Source: Gordonia lacunae (GTDB lineage Bacteria; Actinomycetota; Actinomycetes; Mycobacteriales; Mycobacteriaceae). Taken from it: DNA of 64,000 bases. Location of the stretch: NCBI RefSeq assembly GCF_002149015.1, contig NZ_NGFO01000003.1:210779-274778 (forward strand), read 5' to 3'. Shown here piece by piece: positions 18,281-26,791 of this stretch; positions within the stretch are counted from its first letter, which is position 1; each line of letters starts with the position of its first letter. The position numbers were made by a program, and so were the translations under genes. The notes under the pieces were generated by a model. That model was not told the DNA's origin. It saw nothing but the letters and a program-made list of their open reading frames with translations, and ran no database searches.

Positions 18281-18940
18281 CTACGTCCCGGCCGTCGCGT
18301 AGGCGGTGGTGCGGTCGACCACCGGCGCACCGGTCGCGTCCGCGACCATCCCCAGGTCGACGCCCGGGGCGAACTCGACGACGTCGAATCCCGTTCCGGC
18401 GATGTCGAACACACCGAGGTCGGTGATCACGCGACTCACCACGCCGCGGCCGGTCAGTGGGAGCGCGCAGCCCTCGAGCAGCTTGTGATCACCCTTCTTG
18501 GTGACGTGGTCCATCAGCACGATGACCCGGCCTGCGCCGTTGACGAGGTCCATGGCGCCACCGATGCCCTTGACGAGCGCGCCCGGCACCATCCAGTTGG
18601 CCAGGTCGCCGTTCATCGCGACCTGCATGCCACCGAGGACCGCGACGTCGACGTGCCCGCCGCGGATCATCGCGAAGCTCGTGGCCGAATCGAAGTACGA
18701 GGCCCCGGGCAGCACCGACACGGTCTGCTTGCCGGCGTTGATGAGGTCGGGGTCGACCTCGTCGTCGTAGGGAAACGGTCCGACCCCGAGGATGCCGTTC
18801 TCCGCGTGCAGGTGGACACCGGAGTTGTCGGGCATGAGGTCGGGAATCATGGTGGGCAGCCCGATTCCCAGGTTGACGTAGTCACCGGGGGTGAGTTCGC
18901 GAGCGGCGCGGGCGGCCATCTCGGTACGGGTCCAGGTCAT
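18281..18940 (-). CDS. pcaJ: 3-oxoadipate CoA-transferase, beta subunit
   Basis: A 219-residue subunit B of the SCOT/PcaIJ family. [14 protein letters not shown] and [12 protein letters not shown] hold the active-site Glu47, which forms the acyl-CoA intermediate; [18 protein letters not shown] and [14 protein letters not shown] follow. With PcaI it moves CoA from succinyl-CoA to 3-oxoadipate. AGGAG lies upstream of the ATG at 18940, 10 bp after pcaI. It closes the pcaF-D-I-J operon. A general 3-oxoacid (acetoacetate) transferase is a close relative; the operon decides the name. Confidence 0.92.
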   Translation of the reverse strand: MTWTRTEMAARAARELTPGDYVNLGIGLPTMIPDLMPDNSGVHLHAENGILGVGPFPYDDEVDPDLINAGKQTVSVLPGASYFDSATSFAMIRGGHVDVAVLGGMQVAMNGDLANWMVPGALVKGIGGAMDLVNGAGRVIVLMDHVTKKGDHKLLEGCALPLTGRGVVSRVITDLGVFDIAGTGFDVVEFAPGVDLGMVADATGAPVVDRTTAYATAGT

Positions 18941-18950
18941 GTCGACACTC

Positions 18951-19784
18951 CTAGGCTGACGGCGATGCGGTGGGACGTTCACGGACCGTGCGCTTCTCGA
19001 TCCCCTTGCGCGCGACCTGCTCCGGGGCGAGCTCGACGATCCGCTGCACGAAGATGCCGGGCAGATGGATCTCGTCGGGTCCGAGCTCGCCGACCTCGAC
19101 CACCTTCTCCGCCTCGACGATCGTGACGCGCCCGGCCATCGCCGCCGGCGGATTGAAATTGCGTGCGGCGGCATGGAACCGGCAGTTGCCATCGGTGTCG
19201 ACGACCGCTGCCCGGATGAGTGCGTAGTCGGTGACGATCGACTCCTCGAGGACCATCTCCCGACCGTGGAAGGTCCGAACCTCCTTGCGCGGCGACGCCT
19301 CCGCGATGGTGCCGTCGGAGTGGTAGCGCCAGGGCAGCCCGCCCTCGGCGACGAGCGTGCCGACGCCGGTGGGGGTGAAGAACGCCCCGATCCCGCTTCC
19401 GCCGGCGCGCATGCGTTCGGCGAGGGTGCCCTGCGGTGTGAGTTCGACGGTGACCTCGCCGGACAGGAACTGGCGACCGAATTCCTTGTTCTCGCCGATG
19501 TAGGACGCGACCACCCGGTCGATGCGACGGGCCTCCAGCAGCAGCCCCAGGCCCGCGCCGTCGGCTCCGCAGTTGTTGGAGACGATGGTCAGGTTCGCCG
19601 CACCCTGCTCGAGAAGCGCGTCGATCAGGAAGCCGGGGATCCCGGCCAGCCCGAAGCCCCCGACCGCGATGCTCGCACCGTCGGGGATGTCGGCGACCGC
19701 CTCGGCCGACGACGCCGCGAGTTTGATCGGGCCGCCGGGACGGTCGAGGACCGTCGTCGTGGCGGCACTGTCGCGAGTGCTCAT
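18951..19784 (-). CDS. pcaI: 3-oxoadipate CoA-transferase, alpha subunit
   Basis: A 277-residue subunit [30 protein letters not shown] is the glycine-rich N-terminal signature, followed by [17 protein letters not shown] and [31 protein letters not shown]. It forms the heteromer with PcaJ encoded immediately downstream. The first 25 residues ([18 protein letters not shown]) look like a disordered extension. Its start overlaps the pcaD stop by 4 bp (ATGA), so pcaD and pcaI are coupled. Confidence 0.92.
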   Translation of the reverse strand: MSTRDSAATTTVLDRPGGPIKLAASSAEAVADIPDGASIAVGGFGLAGIPGFLIDALLEQGAANLTIVSNNCGADGAGLGLLLEARRIDRVVASYIGENKEFGRQFLSGEVTVELTPQGTLAERMRAGGSGIGAFFTPTGVGTLVAEGGLPWRYHSDGTIAEASPRKEVRTFHGREMVLEESIVTDYALIRAAVVDTDGNCRFHAAARNFNPPAAMAGRVTIVEAEKVVEVGELGPDEIHLPGIFVQRIVELAPEQVARKGIEKRTVRERPTASPSA

Positions 19785-20548
19785 TGTTGCTCCAGGTGTT
19801 CGATGAGTGCGGGTGTGATGGTGTCGGCTTGTTCGGCGTTGGCCAGGTGGGCACAGTCCGGGACCACCAGCAGGCGGCCGTGCGGCACAGCATCGACGAT
19901 GTCGCGCAACAGATCCGGCGGGGTGGCCGGGTCGTCGGCACCGGCGATCGCCAGCGTGGGGGCGGTGATCGACGAGAGGTCGGGTCGCTGATCCATCGCG
20001 GCGATCGCTTCACAGCAGGCCGCATATCCCTCCGCGTGAGTGCCGGCGACCATCGCCTCATACCCCTGACGCGCCTCGGAGTTCGCAGCGAGGTACCCGG
20101 GGGTGAACCATCGCTGGACCACGGCCGTGGCGACCGCCGAGGTGCCGTCGGCACGCACGAGCGCGGCCCGGTCGGTCCAGCCCTGTGCCGGTGGCAGATA
20201 CGCCGCGGTGCACAGCAGGGCCAACCGCTCCACGCGTTCGGGATTCCGTGCGGCGACCCGCATCACGGTCATTCCGCCGAGCGACAGCCCGACGAGGTGT
20301 GCGCGTTCGATGTCGAGCCGGTCCAGGAGGGCGATGACGTCGTCGGCCAACTCGTCGATCGTGTACGGGCCCTGCGCAACCGGCGAATCACCGTGCCCGC
20401 GGGTGTCGTAGCGGACGACCCGGAACCGCTCCTCGAGCGCGTCGATCTGCGCGTCCCACATCCGATGCGTCGACCCCAGTGAGTTGGACAGCACGACCGC
20501 CGGCCCGTCGGGACGCCCGGTGACGACAGCATGGACCTGCACGCTCAT
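19781..20548 (-). CDS. pcaD: 3-oxoadipate enol-lactonase
   Basis: A 255-residue alpha/beta hydrolase. SNSLGSTHRMWDAQ (oxyanion region) and YDTRGHGDS precede the nucleophile elbow GLSLGG (Ser89); the acid lies in AGADDPATPP and the catalytic His in PDCAHLANAEQ near the C-terminus. It hydrolyses 3-oxoadipate enol-lactone from CatC to 3-oxoadipate. It is not fused to PcaC (carboxymuconolactone decarboxylase), as expected where the feed is catechol rather than protocatechuate. It overlaps both neighbours by 4 bp. Confidence 0.93.
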   Translation of the reverse strand: MSVQVHAVVTGRPDGPAVVLSNSLGSTHRMWDAQIDALEERFRVVRYDTRGHGDSPVAQGPYTIDELADDVIALLDRLDIERAHLVGLSLGGMTVMRVAARNPERVERLALLCTAAYLPPAQGWTDRAALVRADGTSAVATAVVQRWFTPGYLAANSEARQGYEAMVAGTHAEGYAACCEAIAAMDQRPDLSSITAPTLAIAGADDPATPPDLLRDIVDAVPHGRLLVVPDCAHLANAEQADTITPALIEHLEQQ

Positions 20549-21783
20549 CGGGTCGCCTCGAAGATGGCCGCGAGTCCCTGTCCGCCGCCGATGCACATCG
20601 TCTCCAGGACGTATCGGGCGTCGCGACGGCGCGCCTCGTGGGCCGCGGTGGCGAGGATGCGTGCGCCGGTCGCCCCGATGGGATGGCCCAGCGAGATGCC
20701 GGACCCGTTGGGGTTGAGTCGATCGTCGGTCGGGTCGACCTTCCACTCGGCCAGGCAGGCGAGCACCTGGGCGGCGAAGGCCTCGTTGAGTTCGATGAGG
20801 TCGATCTCGTCCAGCGTGAGGCCTGCGCGGTCGAGGGCGGCGGCGGTGGCTCCCACCGGTCCGATGCCCATCGTCTCGGGCTCACACCCGGTGACGGCCC
20901 ACGAGCGCAGCGCGAGAAGCGGTTCGAGCCCTCGACGCTCCGCTTCGGCGCGCGTGGTGACCACGGCCATGGCCGCACCGTCGTTCTGGCCCGAGGCATT
21001 CCCGGCCGTGACCGTCGACTCGGCGTCGATCTTGAGTCGGATGGGACGAAGCGCGCCAAGGGATTCGACAGACGCATCGGATCGCGGATGCTCGTCGCGG
21101 TCGACGACGGTGTCGGGACGGCCCCGCCGGCCCGGGATGGTGACGGGCACCAGTTCGTCGGCGAAGCGGCCGCTGTCGTGCGCCGCGATCGCCCGTTCGT
21201 GGGAACGGGCCGCGAACGCGTCCTGCTCGGCCCGCGAGATGCCGTACTTAGCACGGAGGTTCTCGGCGGTCTCGATCATCCCGCCGGGAACCGGGTGCGA
21301 CTCGCCGCCCGCGGTCAGTCGCCCGCGGTCGAGGCGATCGCGGAGTTCGACGCCGCCCTGCTTGATCCCCGACCGCAGGCCCAGCGCGTAATGCTCGACG
21401 GTCGACATCGACTCGGCGCCACCGGCGACGACGAGGCGGGCACCTCCGGTCGCGACCGCCGCGGCGCCGGTGAGGATCGCCTGCAGTCCGGAACCACAGC
21501 GACGGTCGATCTGCATGCCCGGCACTCCGACACCGAGACCCGCGTCCAGGGCCGCGATCCGGCCGAGCGCCGGTGACTCGCCGTTGGCGTAGCCCTGCCC
21601 GAGGATCACGTCGTCGACATCGCCCTCCCCCAGCCCGGTGCGACCCGTGAGTTCACGAAGGAGGTCGGTGGCCAGGCGTGTGACGGGGACCGTCGACAAC
21701 GCCCCGCCCATGCGCCCGACCGGGGTGCGCAGCGGTGAGCAGACGACGACGTCGGTACCCGCATCTGTGGGGAGAGAAGCCAT
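20545..21783 (-). CDS. pcaF: 3-oxoadipyl-CoA / acetyl-CoA thiolase
   Basis: A 412-residue thiolase that splits 3-oxoadipyl-CoA into succinyl-CoA and acetyl-CoA, the last step of the pathway. The acyl-accepting Cys96 is in QIDRRCGSGLQA; GHPIGATGAR carries the His, and ETMCIGGGQGLA the second Cys. The ATG at 21783 begins MASLPTDAGTDVVV. It is the promoter-proximal gene of pcaF-D-I-J, divergent from a LysR gene across 89 bp of operator-like sequence. A general acetyl-CoA acetyltransferase is the alternative, but the operon supports PcaF. Confidence 0.92.
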   Translation of the reverse strand: MASLPTDAGTDVVVCSPLRTPVGRMGGALSTVPVTRLATDLLRELTGRTGLGEGDVDDVILGQGYANGESPALGRIAALDAGLGVGVPGMQIDRRCGSGLQAILTGAAAVATGGARLVVAGGAESMSTVEHYALGLRSGIKQGGVELRDRLDRGRLTAGGESHPVPGGMIETAENLRAKYGISRAEQDAFAARSHERAIAAHDSGRFADELVPVTIPGRRGRPDTVVDRDEHPRSDASVESLGALRPIRLKIDAESTVTAGNASGQNDGAAMAVVTTRAEAERRGLEPLLALRSWAVTGCEPETMGIGPVGATAAALDRAGLTLDEIDLIELNEAFAAQVLACLAEWKVDPTDDRLNPNGSGISLGHPIGATGARILATAAHEARRRDARYVLETMCIGGGQGLAAIFEATR

Positions 21784-21810
21784 GGGACCACCGTAAGGAC
21801 CGGCATCGAT

Positions 21811-21855
21811 ATGGAGAAGTATCCATTTGGCAGAAATTGATATGGACCAGATATC
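21811..21855. promoter_or_regulatory. Paired palindromes between pcaF and its LysR regulator
   Basis: ATGGAGAAGTATCCAT (21811-21826; arms ATGGA/TCCAT) and GATATGGACCAGATATC (21839-21855; arms GATAT/ATATC) sit about 28 bp apart in the 89-bp divergent gap, and GATATGGA occurs in both. Two dyads spaced by nearly whole helical turns are typical of LysR recognition and activation sites. Confidence 0.6.
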
Positions 21856-21872
21856 AGCGCACACTGGCGAGC

Positions 21873-22760
21873 ATGGAACTGCGACACCTGCGGTACTTTC
21901 GCGCCGTCGCCGAGGAGTTGCACTTCGGCCGGGCCGCCCATCGGCTCCACATGGCCCAGCCACCGCTGTCGCAGCAGATCCGCCAGCTCGAGGACGAGCT
22001 CGGCGTCGCTCTGCTGGTCCGGTCGACGCGGCGCGTGGAGCTGACCCCGGCAGGTGCTGATTACCTGCAGCGAGCTGTCGCGATCCTGGACTCGGTCGAC
22101 GCCGCATCACGGCAGGCGCAGCGCATCGCCGACGGACGTCAGGGCAACCTCGCGATCGGGTGCGTGGGTTCGGCCACCTATTCGCTGCTACCCGCGCTGG
22201 TGCGCGCATTGAACGACGAACTACCGGATGTGGACGTCAGCGTTCGCGGCGAGATGCTGGCACCTGCCCAGATCGCCGCGCTCGCGGCCGGGGACATCGA
22301 CCTCGCGTTGCTGCGCATGCCGGTCGACACGACCGGACTGCAGATCGAACCGATCCGCTGCGACCGCCTGATCGTGGCGTTGCCCCATGACCATCCGCTC
22401 GCCCACGGCGCACCGGACGCGACCGTGGACCTCGCACTGCTGGCCGGCGACGACTTCATCGTGCACGCGGGCGGCGGGAAGTCGATCATGCACGGGGTCC
22501 TGTCGGCCGCCGCCGGACGCGCGGGATTCGTCCCGCGCATCCGGCACGAGGTCGAGGAGACGTCGACGCTCGTGACACTCGTGGCTGCCGGGGTGGGGGT
22601 AGCCCTGGTCCCCGAACCCACCTCGGCGCTGGGCGTGCCCGGCGTCGTCTATCGGCCGCTCGACACCGCCGACGAGGTCGAACTGGCCGTCGCGTTCCCG
22701 GACGGGCGCCGGACCCCGCTCGTCGACCGGGCTCTGTCGGTACTACGCACCCTCTCCTGA
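21873..22760 (+). CDS. LysR-family regulator of the pca operon
   Basis: A 295-residue LysR-type regulator. MELRHLRYFRAVAEELHFGRAAHRLHMAQPPLSQQIRQLEDELGV is the winged helix, and the effector lobe starts near LAIGCVGSATYSLLPALVRAL. The frame stays open upstream, but the conserved MELRHL fixes the ATG at 21873, outside the operator palindromes. It is divergent from pcaF, so it most likely controls pcaFDIJ in response to a beta-ketoadipate pathway intermediate. Pca regulation in actinobacteria often uses an IclR protein (PcaR), so a LysR here is a local variation. Confidence 0.87.
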   Translation: MELRHLRYFRAVAEELHFGRAAHRLHMAQPPLSQQIRQLEDELGVALLVRSTRRVELTPAGADYLQRAVAILDSVDAASRQAQRIADGRQGNLAIGCVGSATYSLLPALVRALNDELPDVDVSVRGEMLAPAQIAALAAGDIDLALLRMPVDTTGLQIEPIRCDRLIVALPHDHPLAHGAPDATVDLALLAGDDFIVHAGGGKSIMHGVLSAAAGRAGFVPRIRHEVEETSTLVTLVAAGVGVALVPEPTSALGVPGVVYRPLDTADEVELAVAFPDGRRTPLVDRALSVLRTLS

Positions 22761-22768
22761 TCGTCTGA

Positions 22769-22832
22769 ACCCACCCCTTTTCGGCAGATCCACCCACCGC
22801 ACAGGGGGTGGAAATGCCGACAAAGGGTGGGT
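22769..22832. terminator. Long inverted repeat between convergent genes
   Basis: ACCCACCC at 22769 pairs with GGGTGGGT ending at 22832, followed inward by CTTT/AAAG, CGGCA/TGCCG and CCACCC/GGGTGG, leaving a loop of about 10 nt. The imperfect stem of roughly 23 bp fills the 88-bp gap and could act in both directions. It has no U-tract and no similarity to the CCTGAGG repeats. Confidence 0.65.
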
Positions 22833-22848
22833 GTGCGGACGTTGTGGC

Positions 22849-23625
22849 TCAGCGGTGGGTGAAGTTCGGGTCCCGCTTCTCGACGAAGGCAGCCATTCCC
22901 TCGGTCTGGTCGTCGGTCGCGAACGTGGAGTAGAACAGCGCGCGCTCGGCGCGGACGCCCTCGACCAGGCTCGACTCGAAGGCGCGGTTGACCGCGTCCT
23001 TGGCCGCCGCGGACGCGATGAGCGACTTCGAGGCGATGACCTCGGCGACCTCGATGGCGGCGGCGCGGCAGTCCTCCTTGGGCACGACGCGCGACACGAG
23101 GCCGAGGCGTTCGGCCTCGTCGACCTTCATCTGCCGCCCGGTGAGCACCATGTCCATCGCCTTGGCCTTGCCGACGGCGCGGGTGAGACGCTGCGAGCCG
23201 CCGATGCCGGGGATGACGCCGAGGTTGATCTCGGGCTGACCGAAGACGGCGTTGTCGCCGGCGATGATGGTGTCGCACAACATCGCGAGCTCGCAGCCGC
23301 CGCCGAGTGCGTAACCGGTGACCGCCGCGATGATCGGCGTACGCGCCCGCGACAGCTCATCCCAGGCGCCGAAGAACTGCTCGTTCACCACATCCGCGTA
23401 GGACTTCGACGACATCTCCTTGATGTCGGCGCCCGCGGCGAACGCCTTCTCTGAACCGGTGATCACGATGGCGCCGATCCCCTGGTCGACGTCGAATTCG
23501 CGGACGGCACCGACGACTTCGTTCATCAGTTCGGTGTTGAGCGCGTTCAGTGCTTTCGGGCGGTTGAGGGTGATGATGCCCACCCGGCCGCTGGTCTCGA
23601 CGATGATGGTCTGGTGTTCGGTCAT
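22849..23625 (-). CDS. Enoyl-CoA hydratase
   Basis: A 258-residue crotonase of the short-chain type. [15 protein letters not shown] forms the oxyanion hole; [13 protein letters not shown] and [17 protein letters not shown] place the two catalytic Glu residues of true hydratases. It adds water to 2-enoyl-CoA in beta-oxidation or amino-acid breakdown. It lies 135 bp downstream of a hydroxyisobutyryl-CoA hydrolase on the same strand, so both may serve valine catabolism, where methacrylyl-CoA is hydrated and then hydrolysed. Confidence 0.92.
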   Translation of the reverse strand: MTEHQTIIVETSGRVGIITLNRPKALNALNTELMNEVVGAVREFDVDQGIGAIVITGSEKAFAAGADIKEMSSKSYADVVNEQFFGAWDELSRARTPIIAAVTGYALGGGCELAMLCDTIIAGDNAVFGQPEINLGVIPGIGGSQRLTRAVGKAKAMDMVLTGRQMKVDEAERLGLVSRVVPKEDCRAAAIEVAEVIASKSLIASAAAKDAVNRAFESSLVEGVRAERALFYSTFATDDQTEGMAAFVEKRDPNFTHR

Positions 23626-23760
23626 GGTGAGTCCTCTTTCGGTCGGTGACGGCCCGGTCGTACGGGGCTGGTCGTACGGGGCGGGATGCTACGGGCTGAA
23701 CCCGCACGCGGGAAGGTCCGGCATCGTCGCCGTTGGTTCGCGGTGAAGGGCGTTCCTGGG

Positions 23761-24822
23761 TCAGGCGGTCGGGAACGTGAGGTCGTCGGGCAGCGGCGCG
23801 AAGAAGGCGTCGACGGCGTCCTCGGAGAACGCGGCCCACTTCGGGTCACGGTCCTTGTCGATGACCTGGGCGCGGATGCCCTCGGCCATGTCGGGATGAA
23901 GCAGGCAGCGCACCGAGACGCGGAATTCACGGACCAGCGTGTCCTCGAGGGTCGCGTCGCCGGCCGCCTCCCGCAACGATCGCAGCGTGACAGCCAGTGC
24001 GGTCGGACTTTTCGCGGCGATGGCGTCGGCGGTCTTGTCGGCGAAGGGCGTACCGACCGCGCGGCATCGTTCGATGATCTCCGAGACCGTCTCGGCCGCA
24101 AACGCTTCCGCGATCCACTCCCGCTGTTCGGCGAGTTCGGAGGCCGGCGCGTCGACGGCGTGCTCGGACAGGGCCGCCTCGACTCCCGAGTCGCCGATCG
24201 CGGCGAGGAACGCCGGGAGCGATTCGGACGGGACGAAGTGATCGGCCAGACCCATCGCGATGGCGTCGGCCCCGCGCAGGTGTCCGGCGGTGAGACCGGC
24301 GTAGGTTCCGAGTCCGCCCGGAACGCGTGAGAGGAGGTGCGTGCCACCGACATCGGGCACGAATCCGATGCCCACCTCGGGCATCGCGAGCTTCGTGCGG
24401 TCGGTGACGACACGGATGTCGCCGTGCGCGGAGACCCCGACCCCGCCGCCCATCACGATGCCGTCCATGATCGCGACATACGGCTTGGGGTAGCCGGAGA
24501 TCAGCGCGTTCAGCCGGTATTCGTCGAACCAGAACCGCGCCGACGGCGACTGCTCGGCATCGCGGTCGGTCGACTCGGGATTGCCGCTCAGCGCGGACGC
24601 ATCGCGATGGATGGCGACGATGTCACCGCCGGCGCAGAGCCCCCGCTCACCGGCGCCGGAGAGAACGACGGCCTCGACCGCGTCGTCGGCGGCCCAGGCC
24701 GCGAGGTGCTCGGCCATCGAGCCGACCATCTCGTGATCGATCGCGTTGATGGACTTCGGACGGTTCAGGACCAGCGACCGCGCCGACCCGTTCTTCTCCG
24801 TCAAGACCGATGGTTCCGACAC
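23761..24822 (-). CDS. 3-hydroxyisobutyryl-CoA hydrolase (crotonase family)
   Basis: A 353-residue crotonase relative with GLCAGGDIVAIH, YVAIMDGIVMGGGVGVSAHG and MPEVGIGFVPDVGGTHLLSR, followed by the C-terminal helical extension (DPKWAAFSEDAVDAFFAPLP) that marks hydroxyisobutyryl-CoA hydrolases rather than hydratases. It would release 3-hydroxyisobutyrate in valine degradation. The GTG at 24822 is chosen because GAGAGGAG lies 7 nt upstream; a longer frame from an ATG at 24867 has no good ribosome site. Confidence 0.88.
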   Translation of the reverse strand: MSEPSVLTEKNGSARSLVLNRPKSINAIDHEMVGSMAEHLAAWAADDAVEAVVLSGAGERGLCAGGDIVAIHRDASALSGNPESTDRDAEQSPSARFWFDEYRLNALISGYPKPYVAIMDGIVMGGGVGVSAHGDIRVVTDRTKLAMPEVGIGFVPDVGGTHLLSRVPGGLGTYAGLTAGHLRGADAIAMGLADHFVPSESLPAFLAAIGDSGVEAALSEHAVDAPASELAEQREWIAEAFAAETVSEIIERCRAVGTPFADKTADAIAAKSPTALAVTLRSLREAAGDATLEDTLVREFRVSVRCLLHPDMAEGIRAQVIDKDRDPKWAAFSEDAVDAFFAPLPDDLTFPTA

Positions 24823-24893
24823 GGACGAACTCCTCTCCACACCGACAGGCTTCTCAGATGGTTGCATATCCTAGTAACCCGGGTCCAGCCAAC

Positions 24894-24912
24894 TCAGGTT
24901 AGGGTTACCTCA
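24894..24912 (+). promoter_or_regulatory. IdeR/DtxR-type iron box
   Basis: TCAGGTTAGGGTTACCTCA matches the IdeR consensus (TTAGGTTAGSCTAACCTAA) at 15 of 19 positions by eye. It ends on the start codon of the siderophore-interacting protein, so a bound repressor would block transcription under iron sufficiency. Confidence 0.7.
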
Positions 24913-25784
24913 TGGGCTATTCCAGAGCACGCGTGTCCGACGTCGCCGACCTGACGCCCAATCTGCGTCGCATCGTCTTCGACGTGGCCGATCTGCCAGG
25001 ACTCGGCTTGCCCGGCGGCGCCGACGAAGCCGTGGGCATCTACTTCCCGCACGACCCCGAGCGTGTCACACCGGATATGGAATGTCGCGACGGCACGTGG
25101 GCCTACTACGACATCGAACCGGCACCCGACGGCCGAAACTACTCGATCCGGTCGGTCGACCACTCCGCCGGGACCATGGTCGTCGACTTCGTCATCCATG
25201 CCGCCGGCCCCGCGACGCTGTGGGCGCAACGCGCCGAGGCGGGGTACGACGTGGTGATGACGCACGCGCGGTGCTGGTACGCGCCACCCGCCGGCGTCGA
25301 GCGGTTGATCCTCGCCGCCGACCTCGCCGGGCTCCCCGCCCTGGCACGCATCCTCGACGAACTGCCGTCGACCGACGGGGTCACCGCAGTGGTCGAGGTA
25401 CCCGCACCGACCGAACTGTCCTACCTACCCGAGCGCGATGTCGAGCTGATCACGCTCGTCGGTGGCAACTCCCGCACGCCGAGCCGGCTCGCTGACACGG
25501 TCTGCGGGCTCACGTTGCCGACCTCCGGCGCGTACTGCTGGTTCGCCGGCGAGGCCGCCGAGTCGCGCGCGGTGCGCAAGCACCTCCGCGGAAACCTCCG
25601 CTGGGACCGCGGGTCCTATGACGTCATCGGCTACTGGCGTGTCGACGCCGAGCGCTGGACGCAGGCCTATGTAGAACGGGGCGCCGAACTCTTCGCCGTC
25701 TATCGCCAGGCGCTCGACGACGGCAAGAGCGAGAAGCAGGCCTCGGAGGAATTCGACGAAGCGCTCGAACGGGCGGGCCTGTGA
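24912..25784 (+). CDS. Siderophore-interacting (ferric reductase-type) flavoprotein
   Basis: A 290-residue protein of the SIP/ViuB family. The N-terminal FAD domain has NYSIRSVDHSAGTMVVDFVIHAAGPATLWA, with R-x-Y-[ST]-type FAD binding and the HxxGPxxxWA signature. The C-terminal NAD(P)H-binding part has LAADLAGLPALARILDELP and CWFAGEAAESRAVRKHLR, ending in GYWR. Such enzymes reduce Fe(III)-siderophore in the cytoplasm. The iron box across its start supports iron control. Little leader remains between box and ATG, so the mRNA may be nearly leaderless. It resembles the second iron-boxed locus at 39 kb. Confidence 0.9.
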   Translation: MGYSRARVSDVADLTPNLRRIVFDVADLPGLGLPGGADEAVGIYFPHDPERVTPDMECRDGTWAYYDIEPAPDGRNYSIRSVDHSAGTMVVDFVIHAAGPATLWAQRAEAGYDVVMTHARCWYAPPAGVERLILAADLAGLPALARILDELPSTDGVTAVVEVPAPTELSYLPERDVELITLVGGNSRTPSRLADTVCGLTLPTSGAYCWFAGEAAESRAVRKHLRGNLRWDRGSYDVIGYWRVDAERWTQAYVERGAELFAVYRQALDDGKSEKQASEEFDEALERAGL

Positions 25785-25796
25785 CCAGCTAGTACT

Positions 25797-26210
25797 CGGC
25801 GACCATTCCCCTCCTGGGCGCGCGGTACATCGTCCGCAGGAATCGGGGCGCTGCCCGATGGGAGCCGAACACAACGACTTTCGATTCCGTACCGGCGGAC
25901 AGCGCCGAACGCCAGGCGGTCAGCAGGTCGGTACGCCGAACACGTTGACCTCGACGATCTTCCGCTCCCGCCCGGTCGCGGGGCCCATGCCCGCGGCCAA
26001 CACGGCCCCATCGAGCCGCCCGCCGGATCGGGCGAGGACCTCATCGGCCGCGCCGCGTCGACTCTCGGGTGTCGACAGATCGGCGATGACCTCGGCGTCC
26101 CGCTGATCGACCCCGATCACGGCGTGTCCGTCCGCGCGCAGGGCGGCGGCCACCGACGAACCCATCCCCGACGCCGAACCGGTCACCACGTATGTGCCGG
26201 CCGGGGTCAC
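25797..26210 (-). pseudogene. Decayed short-chain dehydrogenase
   Basis: From a GTG at 26210 a clear SDR N-terminus is read: YVVTGSASGMGSSVAAALRADGH, VIADLSTPE, AVLAAGMGP and IVEVNVFGV. The frame then ends at 25920, after about 96 residues. A one-base shift near 25928 restores typical SDR sequence (TDLLTAWRSALSAGTESKVVVFGS), which then degenerates and stops at 25797. The YxxxK catalytic motif and the roughly 100-residue C-terminal half are missing. The start overlaps the MarR stop (GTGA), so it was once the second gene of that operon, perhaps an enzyme for the compound the exporter removes. Confidence 0.75.
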
Positions 26211-26698
26211 GCCAATCCCCTCTTCCCGCTGTCGGATTCATCGGTCGCGCCGTGCCGGTGCTGGGTCCGCTCGTAGGCATCGTTGAAGGCACGCAGTTCG
26301 TGGAGCAGAGCCTGCGGCGAGCCGGGGGCCAGGTCGGCGAAGACCTGCTCGAGCCGTTGGGCGCGCAGCAGACCATCGCGCCGGAACGCCTCCCGCCCCG
26401 CCTCGGTCGGGCGGATCAATTTCGACAACGAGTCCTCGACCTCGAATCGCTCGACATAGCCGTGTTTGATGGCGGCGTTGACCTGCCGGTTGACCGTCGA
26501 CTGCTCGAGTTGGAGGTCGGCGGTCAGCTCACGCAACGTCCGCGGCCGACCGTCGGACAGAATCCAGAGGATCGCGAAGGCCGAGCGTTCCAGCCCGACG
26601 CCGGGGTGCACCAGGCTGCGACGCCGTGACATCCGCAGCAACTCCTGCGCCAGGTCACGATGCACCGGCGACTGCCAGGGCGCATGGTCCTCCGACAT
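26207..26698 (-). CDS. MarR-family transcriptional regulator
   Basis: A 163-residue winged-helix protein. VGLERSAFAILWILSDGRPRTLRELTADLQLEQSTVNRQVNAAIKHGYVERFEVEDSLSKLIRPTEAGREAF spans the recognition helix and wing of MarR proteins, flanked by dimerisation helices. The ATG at 26698 follows GGAGGAG. It is divergent from a drug-exporter gene across a palindrome-rich gap, the standard layout for a MarR repressor relieved by the exporter's substrate. Confidence 0.88.
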   Translation of the reverse strand: MSEDHAPWQSPVHRDLAQELLRMSRRRSLVHPGVGLERSAFAILWILSDGRPRTLRELTADLQLEQSTVNRQVNAAIKHGYVERFEVEDSLSKLIRPTEAGREAFRRDGLLRAQRLEQVFADLAPGSPQALLHELRAFNDAYERTQHRHGATDESDSGKRGLA

Positions 26699-26752
26699 CT
26701 CTCCTCCATCTCTCGACGTGGACAATCTACTGTCCGATTTGCATGTGTACAT

Positions 26753-26772
26753 TACATATGTATGCTGCATAC
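26753..26772. promoter_or_regulatory. MarR-type operator palindromes
   Basis: TACATATGTA (26753-26762) is a perfect palindrome, and GTATGCTGCATAC (26760-26772) is a second one overlapping it. This AT-rich island lies between the MarR gene and the exporter, ending 19 bp before the exporter ATG and next to its ribosome site. Confidence 0.65.
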
Positions 26773-26791
26773 CTCGAAGGAGGTCTCTCCC

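Noticed and set aside
22769..22832. Member of the CCTGAGG repeat family
   Set aside because: It is also at a convergent junction, but its arms (ACCCACCC/GGGTGGGT, CGGCA/TGCCG) share no sequence with the family core.
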